Positions 41,344 to 52,289 of a stretch of 64,000 bases of DNA are shown here, one piece after another. Source of the DNA: Acanthosepion lycidas. Its lineage: Eukaryota; Mollusca; Cephalopoda; Sepiida; Sepiidae. The notes under the pieces are model-generated. The model searched no databases. It saw only the letters and a list, made by a program, of their open reading frames with translations, and was not told the origin of the DNA. The stretch is taken from the NCBI GenBank assembly GCA_963932145.1, contig OZ010574.1:85347140-85411139 (forward strand), read 5' to 3'. A program made the position numbers and the translations under genes. Numbering within the stretch: the first letter of the stretch is position 1; every line of letters starts with the position of its first letter.

Positions 41344-41427
41344 AATGTTGCCAGCTATGCGTTTTTGAAACAATGTTGCCAGCTATGCGTTTTTGAAACA
41401 ATGTTGCCAGCTATGCGTTTAATAGTA

Positions 41428-41428
<1 letters not shown>
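41344..41428 (+). repeat. 28 bp tandem repeat, three copies
   Basis: AATGTTGCCAGCTATGCGTT plus TTTGAAAC, at 41347, 41375 and 41403 (period exactly 28). It runs into (TA)n at 41431-41474 and (CCAA)n at 41524-41547. Confidence 0.93.
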
Positions 41429-41475
<47 letters not shown>

Positions 41476-42023
41476 CTTAATTTGGCATTAAATGACCTAC
41501 ATTGGTTGATATGCCATAAAACCCAACCAACCAACCAACCAACCAACATCGCCATCTTTCTATGAATCCATTCTTAAAGAATCTAACTTATATTTATCTA
41601 ATACAAAGAATACATTCCAAAAAAGGCGAAACATAAAATAAGAATCCCGTGATTCCTCGTTGCGAGGGTTGGAAGCACAAAGGGGAAGGTAAAGAACCCC
41701 AACTATACAGGCAAACGCACATAATTATAAAAACATATTACCATTCGTTGTCCACTTAAACATACAAGAATCTTCACAGACCTTCATACACATAGAATTA
41801 TCCATGGTTTTAATACATGTGATACGTATTTGACCAATGAGAACTGACCCAAACATAAATGAAAATACCAGTGTTTTCTGTTTTTTTGTCTGTTTTCTCT
41901 CAATCTCTGACAAAGATTTAATAAAAGTGAAAAATGTTAGATTGATACACGTTTCCTATTTGTTCTTTTATTATATCATCTTGCCGGATTCCGATCCATA
42001 TTTGATTTACATTTGATCTTTGG

Positions 42024-42024
<1 letters not shown>

Positions 42025-42084
<60 letters not shown>

Positions 42085-42215
42085 CAACCTGTCTGCTATT
42101 CCGCGACGTTATCGTCGTATAGTAATCTTCTATGACAATATAACAGAATATCATCTTTGCTGGTGAATATCTTTGTTTTTTAATATCCATATAACCACTC
42201 TGAAGATGGCCGAAG
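42025..42215 (+). repeat. (TA)n followed by family B repeat (inverted)
   Basis: (TA)n at 42028-42081, then CTGCTATTCCGCGACGTTAT, CTATGACAATATAACAGAAT, ATCATCTTTGCTGGTGAATA and ATAACCACTCTGAAGATGGC. This is the reverse complement of 6270-6395. The core is cut after CTGAAGA-TGGC (42200), so GAAA is absent. Confidence 0.65.
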
Positions 42216-42234
42216 AATACCAGGAGGTAGAGGA

Positions 42235-42470
42235 ATTCTAACTACGACACAGAAACCACATTGGTTCTTCATCATGACTGCGAAAGTCGAAAGTACTTGA
42301 ACAAAAATAACATAATATGAACTTTGGACAGTTCATCCACAAGTTGGAGCACAATATTCAACACTTTATCCTAAAGTTGGAAAAATATAACAAAAAGGGC
42401 AGAACTTGTCGTTTCTCTTTAATCAAACTTGTTTGGATGAATACTTGCTACCTAAATATGCCTTATTGAA
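42235..42470 (+). repeat. Family E repeat, copy 1
   Basis: CTACGACACAGAAACCACAT, TCTTCATCATGACTGCGAAA, GTCGAAAGTACTTGAAC, TTTGGACAGTTCATCCA, CAATATTCAACACTTTATCC and CTTGTTTGGATGAATACTTG. It matches 48545-48780 plus 49505-49570 on the same strand, and 44570-44665 inverted. Probably a PLE end region, but that is inference. Confidence 0.6.
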
Positions 42471-42582
42471 ATTATACATATATATGTATATCTATATATA
42501 AAAGATATGACAGAAATATACTTTGAAGGTATGCTTTATTTATTGGTAAAAAAGGGATAGAGCGTGTGTAAATATAAAAGTG

Positions 42583-42626
42583 GACACACGCACACACACA
42601 CGCACACGCACACACACACACACACT

Positions 42627-42660
<34 letters not shown>

Positions 42661-42662
42661 CA
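42583..42662 (+). repeat. (CA)n-(TA)n microsatellite
   Basis: CACACGCACAC repeats followed by a short (TA)n. Confidence 0.92.
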
Positions 42663-42664
42663 TA

Positions 42665-43262
42665 TATTGAGAAACATTTTCCCAGTAATAATCCTCTAAG
42701 CAAGATTTGTAATAAAAATACACTTAAATTCAATTACAGTTGTACAGATAACCTAGAAAAAATTATTTAAAAACATAATAATAAATTTTAAATCTACACT
42801 TAAACCAAAGTAACAATCGTTATTCCAAAACAATAAGGAAAAAATTCAAATTTTAGAAATCTAAGTGAATGTCCATTACAAAATAGGTGTCTTACTGTAC
42901 CTATTGTTTACCAATGTACCATTTCAGCTAGTGAAAATCCAACAGTTAAAAATTTTATATTGGCAGTACAAAAATCCCTTTAAACTGAGGTGGTATCAGC
43001 ACATATCTTTTTTCAACAACAATGCCTACCGTAACCGAACATCCTTTCTAAATATTTTTGGCATTTAAAAGAAATTCGTAAATCTCCTAAGATTAAATGA
43101 AAAATATTAAAACAATGAGAATCTTTAAATCCTTACATGACCTATATCTCCTGTGTTTACAAGAAAAGCTGCATATTATAAAGTTTCCTAAAAGTAAAAT
43201 TCTGCTAAATCAAATAAATGAATTAACAGTTTGTTGTATAGTAGTAAAGTGTCGCTGGCGAC
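42665..43262. other. No recognised feature
   Basis: AT-rich; the short plus-strand frames have no motif I recognise. Confidence 0.4.
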
Positions 43263-43690
43263 ACTGGAGTTTGAACACTGATCACCAGAGAGCAAACACA
43301 GGCGATCTCATTATTGAATTAAAGTGGATCATGTGACCATGGGGGAAAGGCATTTGTAGGAAGTAGCGTGACGTCAACACGATCACTTTTTCTACTTTAT
43401 CCTCTATTACTATTTACGGATCGCGATTCTCTTCACTATACTATTTCTCTATAGCGATCACTCTACGGATTACTATTTGGTGGTTACTTTCCGAGCGAGT
43501 ATAATCGAGCAAGTACTATTAGTACGAGTGTTAGAAGGCGTCTGACACCAGTATTGTTCAACGGCGTTACTAGAGTTGTATCTGCGATTAGAACGTCTCC
43601 ACTACAACAAGCATTACGAAAGTGACAACGAATATTCGTTGACATTACAAAAGTGGCAACGAGTGTTTGTTGACACCACAACAGTTTTAT
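43263..43690 (+). repeat. Dispersed repeat D, copy 2
   Basis: Second copy of the repeat at 4641-5040, same orientation. GGAGTTTGAACACTG, GAGCAAACACAGGCGATC, CTCTATTACTATTTACGG, GAGCAAGTACTATTAGTACG, AAGGCGTCTGACACCAGTAT and GAATATTCGTTGACATTACA. It has a small extra block near 43450-43490. Confidence 0.7.
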
Positions 43691-44329
43691 GTCGGCATTA
43701 CCTAAATTTGGCATTAAAATATAGTTAATGGAATTCTTCAAAAATATTTTATGCATTACAATTATATTGCCTTTATTTTATAAGTGTATAATGACCCACT
43801 CAATTTTTATTGGATTTTTTCAACTTTAACATTGCTTTTTCAGTGCCCATTCAATTTAGCTTCGTCACCACAAGAAAAAAAAAAAAAAAATTATTCTAGT
43901 TTTATCTATTCGGTGCCTTTAAGAAGTTTCCGTAGTATAAAAAAATTTGAAAATTTCTTAAAAAAATTTTTATTTTGTTCATAGTTACTCTATGTCTACT
44001 TCACCACATCTAAACTTTAATTTTCGATACATTATGTTCGCCACGGACATGTCTAGAGTGTCAATGTATCAAGAAGTGATTTTATAACCCACCCCCTCCA
44101 GCCTCTGACCTTTTTTCATTTTTCTATTTTAGCACAGATCTGACTTTTAATTGGTTAATCCAGACACACCCACAAATATATGTTTTAATTCTGACATTAG
44201 GTTTCCCCTTTCTAACTTTAAAAAGATTTGTTTTCGAATTTCCCAACTAAATGATTTATATTAATGTTATCTACCATCGCCTTATGAGGAACTATTACAG
44301 TTCCGAAACATGAAAGTTTTTGTGTAGCG

Positions 44330-44395
44330 ACGTAAAAAATGTTTTTATTGTATTATAATAAAAAAATGTTTTTATTCTATTATAATAAAAACATT

Positions 44396-44465
<70 letters not shown>
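44330..44465. repeat. Small AT hairpin plus (TA)n
   Basis: AAAATGTTTTTATTCTATTA-TAATAAAAACATTTT forms a ~16 bp stem at 44363-44399. A (TA)n tract follows at 44404-44465. Confidence 0.8.
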
Positions 44466-44472
<7 letters not shown>

Positions 44473-44569
44473 GTTTAGGCAACAAGAGAACTTCCAAAGA
44501 GGTTTTGTTAAATTCAATTGACAAGTTCTGTTTGTTTAATTCATAATTGTACTTGTTCAGTTTTCGAAT

Positions 44570-44665
44570 GAGATATTGCATATTGGGATAAAAGCTATGG
44601 ATAAAGAGTCCGAAGTTTTGTTCTGTTTATTTTCCAAGTACTTTCGACCATTATGAAGAACTTGT
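44570..44665 (-). repeat. Family E repeat, partial inverted copy
   Basis: On the minus strand GTTCTTCATAATGGTCGAAA and GTACTTGGAAAATAAAC correspond to 42268-42303. Confidence 0.5.
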
Positions 44666-45525
44666 TTTCAGTGCTTTTTTGATAGTGGTATTGTCATTTT
44701 TTAAACAGTAGTATTGACACTAACCCAAACTTTAAAACAGTTTCACGAAACTCGTTCCCACAGTAAAAGAATTTATTAAATATTTATAAGTATTATGGTT
44801 ATATTATGTCTGAAGATTACTTGAGTCTTGACAATGATAGTCACCATGTAATATTGATTTTTATCTATGTATGTCTGTATGTATGCGTGTGTGTGGTCAC
44901 ATAAACAGAGAATATTTTATGATAAGAGAATGATAGCAATATCAGTACAAGAAGCAAATCAGTAAAAAGACTTCATTCTTGGAACCGTAATTCATTTTCG
45001 CGGAATTTTATTATTAAGATGTTTTTATTAAAGTTTGTGGATTTGTCTGTTATTACAAAACAACGCTTACTTTCAATACGGGAATAAACTTTTAGAACTT
45101 TTTTAATTTTCAATAATGTTATTTAAAATTCTGCTGTAATGATTTGTCATCTGGAATGTGCGCAATAGCGTTATGAGCTGACAGTGCAAAAATGCAATAA
45201 ACAAGCTGAAATAAAATTCCGGCTATATATTTAATCTCCCTTAAGTAGGGCATAGATCCATATCTCCTTGCGCTAAGTCACGGAGCCGAGTTATCTTGAC
45301 AAATATCTCAAAGGTGCCGAAAATTGGATAATGCTTAGCCAGGTTATTGTATATTGAATTCGATCTCACTAGGTGCCCCATACAAATCTGATATTAAGTA
45401 ACAGCGAAAGTTGACGTCCTGATACAGTGTTCGATGGATACTGTACTTAGTGAAACTAATCTTCCCTTGTCTTCTCAATCAGTATCAGCAAAAATGTCGT
45501 TACTCCCTTTCCAGTCTTGAAAAAG
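44666..45525. other. No recognised feature
   Basis: AT-rich sequence without identifiable gene or repeat. Confidence 0.4.
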
Positions 45526-45529
45526 GTCG

Positions 45530-45640
45530 TTTAATAGCAGGACAGACTGGTTCTATAGCCTTGGATGGCAGCTGGTTTAGGAGAAGGAAAACTCTGAATT
45601 CAAAACCTGCGTAGGGTCGTTTGGGGACCTTGTAGCATGT
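45530..45640 (+). mobile_element. SINE-K tail
   Basis: TTTAATAGCAGGACAGACTG, GTTCTATAGCCTTGGATGGC, AGCTGGTTTAGGAGAAGGAA and AACTCTGAATTCAAAACCTG. Head missing. Confidence 0.6.
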
Positions 45641-45789
45641 AGTGTACCAGGTCTCTGTAATCGGCCCTTCAAAAAGTGCGAATGGTCCTGCACGAAACCT
45701 TCACCACTATAATCAAATCTCATGTGCTATACATTCCAAATTCCCATGAAACTCCAATATTGGAGCCGGCTCAATCCACCCCGGGTGAA

Positions 45790-46050
45790 TGTCGTTACAA
45801 GACAAGACAAAACTATCCTCATCTTTGTCGCCATATTTATTACAACGTTTCGGCCGTTGTACGCTCCGGCCTTCTTCAGATGGTTGGAATGTCGAACTGA
45901 ACCCTTTATTTCGCTCACTGGGGTAGACTGTTCTAGTTCCACGTGCCATATTTTTAATGGATGTCAGGACCCAAAGAGTGTGAGTTCAATACCCGGTTAA
46001 GGCAGTGGAGAGGGAAAATTAACAGGAGATAACTGATAACTGACATCCAA
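45790..46050 (-). repeat. Family A repeat with hammerhead-like core
   Basis: Best family A copy. On the minus strand CTGAAGA-A-GGCCGGAGCGTACAACGGCC-GAAACGTTGT (45848-45879). The flanks TTTGTCGCCATATTTATTAC and ACTGTTCTAGTTCCACGTGC are shared with the other copies. An inverted pair GATGTCA/TGACATC lies at 45960-46045. Confidence 0.65.
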
Positions 46051-46051
46051 A

Positions 46052-47040
46052 GTTTAAAGTTGAATGGAAAGCATGGAGCCGGAAGAGAGTTCCACAAGTG
46101 GAAGTACGAGAAAAAAAGCTTTTGGCATAGAACTTACGGTTACATTTAGCCAAGTCAACTGTAAACTGATGAGACATCTTGGCCGGTTTAGTACTACGCT
46201 TAAATTCATATACCAAAGCGAAGAGATCCTAACAATTACCATGAAAGTGTTTATAGAAAAGGCACAGGGAAGCAAATTTACTGCAACGGGAAAGTGACTG
46301 AAGCCAGGACCAATAATATTGCTGATTCTTCTTTGGATTTTATCAAGAATCTCTCAATATATATTGCAGGAGCACCAGACTATGTGTTAACAATATTCTA
46401 AGCATGGATGAATAGTAGACATAGATATGTAAGATATATTTTGGAGAGAGAAACTGTCTAGCATGACGCAGTGAAGCAGCTTTCTTAGCAGCTGACCTAG
46501 CAATGGATTTAATAGTATTTCCAATTCATATCAGCTGAGAATGTTAGCCCGAGAAAGCACACACGGAAGTTAGTATTAACCATGCTGATAAAAGGTAGAA
46601 AGAGGGTCTCTCGGATGATTAATAAAGAGCAGTTTCGTTTTGGAGACTTTAAAATTAACATGTCATTATTCGCCCCAGTTAATAACAGACTGAAGGTCGT
46701 TTATAACTTCAAATACCAATTTGACTTTACCGAACTGATCAGACTTACTCTCGATACAGGAGTAAATGGTTGTGTCATCAGTATAGATACCAATTTGAGA
46801 GCTGATGCCATCAGAAAGGTTGTTATGAAAATTAAAAACAAATTAAGACCAAGAATAGAGCCCTGGAGGGCCCCTGCATTAGTACAAAAGGTTCTAGAAG
46901 AGTGGCCGTTTAGGATAACTTTCATTTAACGATCTGAAAATATTTTCTGGAGACTCCGTAACGTTTCAACTGGTGAAGAATACCTGTTTGCCAAAACGTG
47001 CCGAACGCTTTCGAAATGGCCAATGCAATATCCTAAGCTA
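46052..47040 (-). pseudogene. LINE-I copy, ~1 kb, RT palm to C-terminus
   Basis: Minus strand: 46925-46701 gives HSSRTFCTNAGALQGSILGL and FLIFITTFLMASALKL (RT 'GvpQGSiLGP.LFLIFIN'). 46054-46216 gives FTVDLAKCNRKFYAKSFFSR (C-terminal block). The catalytic Asp-Asp region is disrupted. It is the same segment order as 19335-21250. Confidence 0.8.
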
Positions 47041-47279
47041 TACAAACAAGTATATAAAAGAAAATTTTACGCCTTAAACACGAAACATAAAAATACGATA
47101 ATGTGCTCGATGCTTAACCCCCCCCCAAAAAAAAACCAAAAAACCCAAAAAAAAAAAAAAAAAAAAACAGGACAGTTATCTCAATTTTCGGATAATGTAT
47201 TGAGTATTGTGCTCGAAGTTATGGATAGACTCCATTCTCATCGATAAAGATAAATTTAAAACAACTAAACAAAAATAAC

Positions 47280-48150
47280 ACCAGTCTCCTCAAAACACAA
47301 GTTAATAAACTGATTATGACCAACAATGCGGAGTTGGATGCCTCAAGCTCCACAAAGTTTTGTGTGAGTATTACCCTGGATACTTAGAGGGGAACGTAAA
47401 AACACACAACTCTAACACTCCGCTACACCCCATAATCTCACAAATCCCAACTCCTGTATAGCAATTATCAAAAACCTAAACCAACTGATTCTTCCATACT
47501 TATCCAGTAAATAAAGCATCAATTCCATTAGCGAATTCCTTGACATACTGCTGTCTGACAAACCAAATAATGTCATCTTAGCCTCCCTAGCTTATTCAGT
47601 AATGTTCCCGTCAAAGAAACTATAAACATTGTCCTATAGAACGTATGCAATCATCTCTTCCCTTCTAATGAAATTAGACCAAATATTCTTCGAAAACTTT
47701 TGTTCTGCGCGACACAACTACCATTTTACGAGCACTATAGAAACATTTATACACAAACAGACGTCGTAGCAATGGGTTCGGCCCTTGGACCGACTTTAAT
47801 TTCTACATGTGTCATTTGGAAAACCATGTCTAATAATTCCACAAACCCCATATATGCACACTATATCGATGATATAGTCATATTAACAAACAGCTTAGAA
47901 TAGATAAAAACTGAAATAAACCTTTGAGAAAAACTCTGTCCTACACTTTATTTACGAACTCAGCATTAACAATAAAATCCCTTTCCTTGACATATTAGCC
48001 GATGACAGTAGCCATAATTTTATCACCTCCCTTTACAAAAATAAATAAATAAATAAAATAAAATAAATAAAAAATAAAAATAAACAAAAAAACAAAAAAC
48101 AAAAACATTAAAAAAAACTCGTATACTCAATTACAAAAGTGAATGCCCTC
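47280..48150 (+). pseudogene. Penelope-like element RT fossil
   Basis: Plus strand: SEFLDILLSDKPNNVILAS, then PILRKLLFCATQLPFYEHY-like text, IYTQTDVVAMGSALGPTLIS (RT 'GVAMGSPLGPtLAn'), NPIYAHYIDDIVILTNS (catalytic YIDD) and IPFLDILADDSSHNFIT. This is the Penelope-type RT palm with a recognisable catalytic box. Several breaks; not functional. It passes into an A-rich tract near 48050-48120. Confidence 0.8.
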
Positions 48151-48299
48151 ACAGATACAAAATAGCTGTTCTAAAAAGCATGATTTACAGAGTCAAAGTA
48201 ATCTCTTCTTCGGACATATTCTACAAATATCTTAGCAACATTAAACAAGCCCTAATCAACAATAATTGCCCTAACCACATCATCAACGAACAAATAAAT

Positions 48300-48440
48300 T
48301 AACAAGCCATTCTTTGCCCCATTTAACAACAGACTGAAGGCTGTTTATGACCTCAGGCACCAATTTGACCTTATCGAACTGATCAGGTGTACTATCGATA
48401 CAGGTGTAAATGATTGGGTCATCAGCACAGATTTTGTGCG
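48300..48440 (-). pseudogene. LINE-I RT scrap
   Basis: The plus-strand text AACAAGCCATTCTTTGCCCC, TTTGACCTTATCGAACTGAT and GTGTAAATGATTGGGTCATC matches 46655-46790 of the LINE-I copy nearby. It is read on the minus strand. Confidence 0.7.
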
Positions 48441-48544
48441 GCGCCGTTCGCAATAGCCGTTACATATGATGTCACATTAGATCATTTGAAACGCCCAACA
48501 TCCTAAAGAATAACAGGATATAGACTAAGAATTCTAAGTACTAC

Positions 48545-48780
48545 AAATACACTACATTGTTTTTGTTATAATAACTGCGATAATCGAAAGTACTTGAGCA
48601 AAAACAACAAAATACAATACTCAACCATTTATCTGAAAATTGGAAAATTGGTGCAAAAATAATGACGTAATAATGTCGTTTTTTGACGATAAAAATACGT
48701 CAAAAAACGACATTATTACATCATTATTTTTGCACCAACCTAATAAAAAGGACAGATTTCAAACTAAACTTCTCTCCATT
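48545..48780 (+). repeat. Family E repeat, copy interrupted by a MITE
   Basis: TAACTGCGATAATCGAAAGT, ACTTGAGCAAAAACAACAAA and CAATACTCAACCATTTATC run to 48643. Homology with 42235-42470 resumes as AAAAAGGACAGATTTC after 48745. The MITE at 48644-48743 lies between. Confidence 0.6.
48644..48743. mobile_element. Mariner-type MITE, ~100 bp, long subtype
   Basis: GGTGCAAAAATAATGACGTA, then TTTTTTGACGATAAAAATAC, CGTCAAAAAACGACATTATT and TGCACCAACCTAA. It is palindromic, with TA at the right. The left tip is decayed. The loop differs from the 80 bp copies and matches 59080-59170. Confidence 0.85.
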
Positions 48781-48804
48781 AATTATTTGAGAGACCCCAT
48801 TTTT

Positions 48805-49500
48805 GCTTTCCATCAGGATAGCTGATGCTAACCTCCAGGAAAGTGACTCGCTGCACCTTCTCGGCCTAAAGCTCTCAGCTGACATGGAAACAGTAAGAAA
48901 GTCGATTCACTGTGTCGGGCGAGACAATTTTTCTTTCTGAAATCTATCTTGCATATCTAAAAGTCTACCATTCACCCATGCTTAGAATATTGCTGCCATA
49001 TACGGCCCGGTGCCCTTGCTATTTATCTGGAGCTCCTTAATAAGATCTAAAGAAGAATCAGCAATATTATAGGCCCTGATCTGGCAGCTTGGCTTCAGTC
49101 ACTTACCCACCACCGTATGTTTGCCTCTTTGTGCCTCTTTTTTTTTTTAAATAAATACTTTCATGGTCATTGTTTGGATGAGCTTTTCGTTATAGTACCT
49201 AGACCGTATGAATTGAAGCACAATACTAGACTGACGTCGAGATCTCATTAATTTACACCTGATCTAGCTAGATGTAGCCGTAATTACTATGCTGACAGTT
49301 TCATTTCTCGGACTTCTCGTTTGTGGAATTCCCTTCCGCTTCCGCCTCCATGCTTTCCAACCAACTTTAACCTGCAAAAGTTTAAATGCAATATCAATTG
49401 CTATCTACTGTCCTGATTACGCTTTACTCTTGTAAGCCCTTCAACTCCTTGCGTTTTAGTGGCTGTACTGCCTTGCTTGGGGTGATACCGATTAAAAATA
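48805..49500 (+). pseudogene. LINE-I RT C-terminal half and 3' end
   Basis: GATAGCTGATGCTAACCTCC, CTCGGCCTAAAGCTCTCAGC (reads 'LLGLKLSADM'), CTAAAAGTCTACCATTCACC, then the C-terminal 'NYYADSFISRTSRLWNSLP' and NLQKFKCNINCYLLS blocks and the 3' tail CTTGCGTTTTAGTGGCTG. The direction is opposite to most LINE-I copies here. Confidence 0.8.
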
Positions 49501-49504
49501 CTTT

Positions 49505-49570
49505 GTCGGATATTTTTAAACAAACTTGTTTGGATGTATACTTACTCCCTAAATATAACTTATTCATTTG
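49505..49570 (+). repeat. Family E scrap
   Basis: AAACAAACTTGTTTGGATGT then ATACTTACTCCCTAAATATA matches 42424-42470. Confidence 0.55.
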
Positions 49571-49875
49571 GGATCATGAATTTTTTGTAACCCTATGTTA
49601 CTGTATCATAAATCAATAAAAATCTGTTCAAAAGTAATGAAAAATGCATTAATTTGTTTTAGTTCTTAAAAAAAAGGTCACCCCAAACCGAAAATTCGAT
49701 TTCATCATGTACGCAATAAAGGTAAAAATCAAAATATTTCAGAAGTTTTATTCTTCAATTTGCTAATGAATGATGTAATTGGATAGTACTTATGTATTTT
49801 AAGATATTTAACAGTTTATAGCTATAGCATAACATACAAACTTACAAATAAAGAAAACCAGTCCTCGAGGTTTCC

Positions 49876-49950
49876 ATAAAGTTTTAGAAGGCTTCAGGAA
49901 GTTCTAGAAGGTTTCAGAAATATCTAGAAGGTTCCAGAAAGTTAAAGTCC
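49876..49950 (+). repeat. 20 bp minisatellite, ~3.5 copies
   Basis: GTTTTAGAAGGCTTCAGGAA, GTTCTAGAAGGTTTCAGAAA, TATCTAGAAGGTTCCAGAAA, GTT. The period is exactly 20. Confidence 0.9.
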
Positions 49951-50096
49951 TACTATACTCATTTTAGAAATTTCGAGTTAGGAGCGAATTTTTTAAAACA
50001 ATAAACTGAATTAAACCCTTCTTCATTATTTTTTAACAAAAGTTCATCGAATTTTAATGCAGGAAATCAATTATTTAAAAAAAGTAAAAAGTTCAT

Positions 50097-50202
<106 letters not shown>

Positions 50203-50815
50203 GTTCAAAATAGGATATATAATCCAGACAAAGTTTCTTAAATTTTTGACCATTGGAAACGTTCATAAAAGTAGATTTATTCAGAAACTAGGCTACCCGT
50301 AACCTGTTGGGTCACTGACGGTTCAGTTTATAATACACTGAAGTTGATTTTTAAAAAAATGACTGTTTGAAGAAAGTTGAAATAAAAATACGCGTTGTAT
50401 AAACAACTCGTATCTTAAAATCTTATTCACTTGAAATATTTTAAAAATCAGGTTAACTTAAAAATATTTTAAATATGGTAAAAAAATTTTAAAAAAATTA
50501 TTCAGTTGGAAATATTTTTTAAATATGCCAAAAAATATTTTTTAAATATTCAAAATATTGTTTGTTTAAAGAAAACTTAAATAGAAATAATTATCCTACA
50601 ATCAACTGGACGAAAGAGCAAAGCGGGATCTCTTTGTGTCTGTTTTTAACTTAAAATCATTTTAATTAAAAACAAATATCCGCTTGAAGAAAGTTAAAAT
50701 AAAGATACTCGCATTTTTAAATCTTATTCACTTAAATCAGATAAAACTTAAATCATTATACGCCGGACGGACGCATCACACAAGCACACACGCAATCACA
50801 GACTTTTAGTATTAT
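50203..50815. other. AT-rich, internally repetitive
   Basis: CTTGAAGAAAGTT-type segments near 50367 and 50676, each followed by 'AAATCTTATTCACTT', indicate an old duplication. No gene. Confidence 0.5.
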
Positions 50816-50817
50816 AT

Positions 50818-50945
50818 ACATATAGATATAAATACATAAAATAGAAAGATAGATATATCCGATAAGGCATTTCGCCATTTAAAGCTTCATCACATCCGAA
50901 AGGGAAAGAATGAAATGCGTGTATGTGTATTTGCGTGTGTGTTTA
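50818..50945 (-). repeat. Family C repeat, inverted copy
   Basis: Minus strand: CACACACGCAAATACACATA, GCATTTCATTCTTTCCC, GTGATGAAGCTTTAAATGGC then GAAATGCCTTATCGGATATA. It is the inverse counterpart of 52290-52372. The core is GTGATGA...GAAA at 50870-50893 (first base off consensus). Confidence 0.65.
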
Positions 50946-50978
50946 ATTAATTTAATACTTTTTTTTTTTTTTTACCTA

Positions 50979-51434
50979 AGCTGACGTTTCTCTTGACTAA
51001 AGTAGAAAGAAAAATGTGTGACTTTTAAAAAAGTCGTTAACATTTATTTTCTTACTGTGATTTATTTTCCTTTTTAAAACCTACTGTCGACACGCATGAA
51101 TAAACAAAAAAAAAAAAAGTCTTTACTTTCTTTTCTGAAGGATTACAACTTTCGACTCGAACTGAGAGTAAGGATATTTACTTGACCTCCCACTGAATCA
51201 GTTTGTGACACAAGGTCAGTTTTTAAAGTGGAGACCCGAATGTTTTCACTCGGGCCGCTGGTTTATGCTGGTCTTAGTTGGTCCAAGCTGGTCCAAGCTG
51301 GTCAGAGCTGGTCTAAGCTAGTCGTAGCCGTGATACCACCAGCCCAGGGACTTACTGAGAATAAGAAAATAAATGTTAACGACTTTTTAAAAAGTCAGTC
51401 ATTTTCTTTCTTTCTTAGTCACGAGAAACGCCAA
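50979..51434. mobile_element. Fold-back element, ~78 bp arms
   Basis: Left arm 50981-51058 (GACGTTTCTCTTGACTAA, AAAAAGTCGTTAACATTTAT) and right arm 51356-51432 (ATAAATGTTAACGACTTTTT, CTTAGTCACGAGAAACGCC) are inverted copies. Between them are a GC-richer block related to R1 (GTTTGTGACACAAGGTCAGT) and an 11 bp minisatellite (51265-51330). The right arm ends where LINE-II starts. Confidence 0.75.
51262..51330 (+). repeat. 11 bp minisatellite
   Basis: Units such as GCTGGTCCAA, GCTGGTCAGA and GCTGGTCTAA repeat about seven times with an 11 bp period. Confidence 0.85.
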
Positions 51435-51436
51435 CT

Positions 51437-52275
51437 AAGGGAAATAGTATTAAGATTTCATTATTTAAACACACACATAAGTTGCGCAGATGGCACATTA
51501 CTGATAGCAGACATGGAAAAGAAATCACAAAACCTCCTACAAAATGTAGCGACGGTGAGTGAGAAGAAGGGACTAAGCATAAACTACAAGAAAGAATGCA
51601 TGATTATCAGCAAAAAGATGAGCCCGAAATACCATTTGCAGGTCGGGAACACTAGAATCAAGCAGACGCAGAAGTTTAAATATCTGGGAAGCGTTCTGAC
51701 AGAGGACGGTAAGTACGACACTGAACTCCGTAGACGTATTGGGATGGCCAAGGACGCATTCCGAAAGCTGGGAAGAGTATTGCGAGACAGGAGGATTTCT
51801 TTGGTAACAAAGAAAAGAATACTGAACTGTTACGTTACATCTGTCCTCCTTTACGGCAGTGAATGGTCGGACGATTTCCTCAAAGATAAAGAAGAGGCTC
51901 GAGGCGGCAGAGATGTGGTTCTACAGAAGGATGCTAAGGATATCATGGACTGAACGTGTGAGCAACGATGAGGTCTTAGAGAGGATGCAAACAAGGAGGA
52001 GGCTTATACTTAACATCAGGAAGAGACAGTTGAAGTTTCTGGGACACATAAGAAGGAAGGAAGGCCTGAAGAATCTGATACTCACAGGTCGAAAAGAGGG
52101 AAAGAAAGAAAGGGGCAACAACGCGTGATATACCTGGTGGCCTTAACCAAGTGGATGACAGAACGTGGTCTAGGGGAGGAAGCAGAAGGAAGGAACTTGT
52201 TAAGAGCTGCAAGGGATAGAGGGGAGAGCCATGATCTCCGACGTCCTGAAAGGACATGGCACATAAAAAAAAAGA
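51437..52275 (+). pseudogene. LINE-II C-terminal half and 3' end, best copy
   Basis: Readable over ~170 codons: KGLSINYKKECMIISKK, VGNTRIKQTQKFKYLGSVLT, TELRRRIGMAKDAFRKLGRV, LRDRRISLVTKKRILNCYVT and SVLLYGSEW. A frame change leads to RLEAAEMWFYRRMLRISWTE, LNIRKRQLKFLGHIRRKEGL and ILTGRKEGKKERG. 'YLGS.l..DG.....i..Ri..A..af..l' is the conserved post-RT block of endonuclease-bearing LINEs. The 3' end is GGACATGGCACATAAAAAAA. N-terminal RT and endonuclease are absent. The LINE sequence begins at the fold-back arm, so upstream residues of that frame are not LINE. Confidence 0.85.
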
Positions 52276-52289
52276 AAAGAGACATACAC

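Noticed and set aside
42150-42230. Complete hammerhead-like core at CTGAAGATGGCCGAAG
   Set aside because: The stem and GAAA are not present. The family B copy is cut at this point.
51228-51440. N-terminal 60-70 residues of the 241-codon frame at 51228-51953 as part of the LINE protein
   Set aside because: This part is translated from the 11 bp minisatellite and the fold-back arm. LINE homology begins near 51437.
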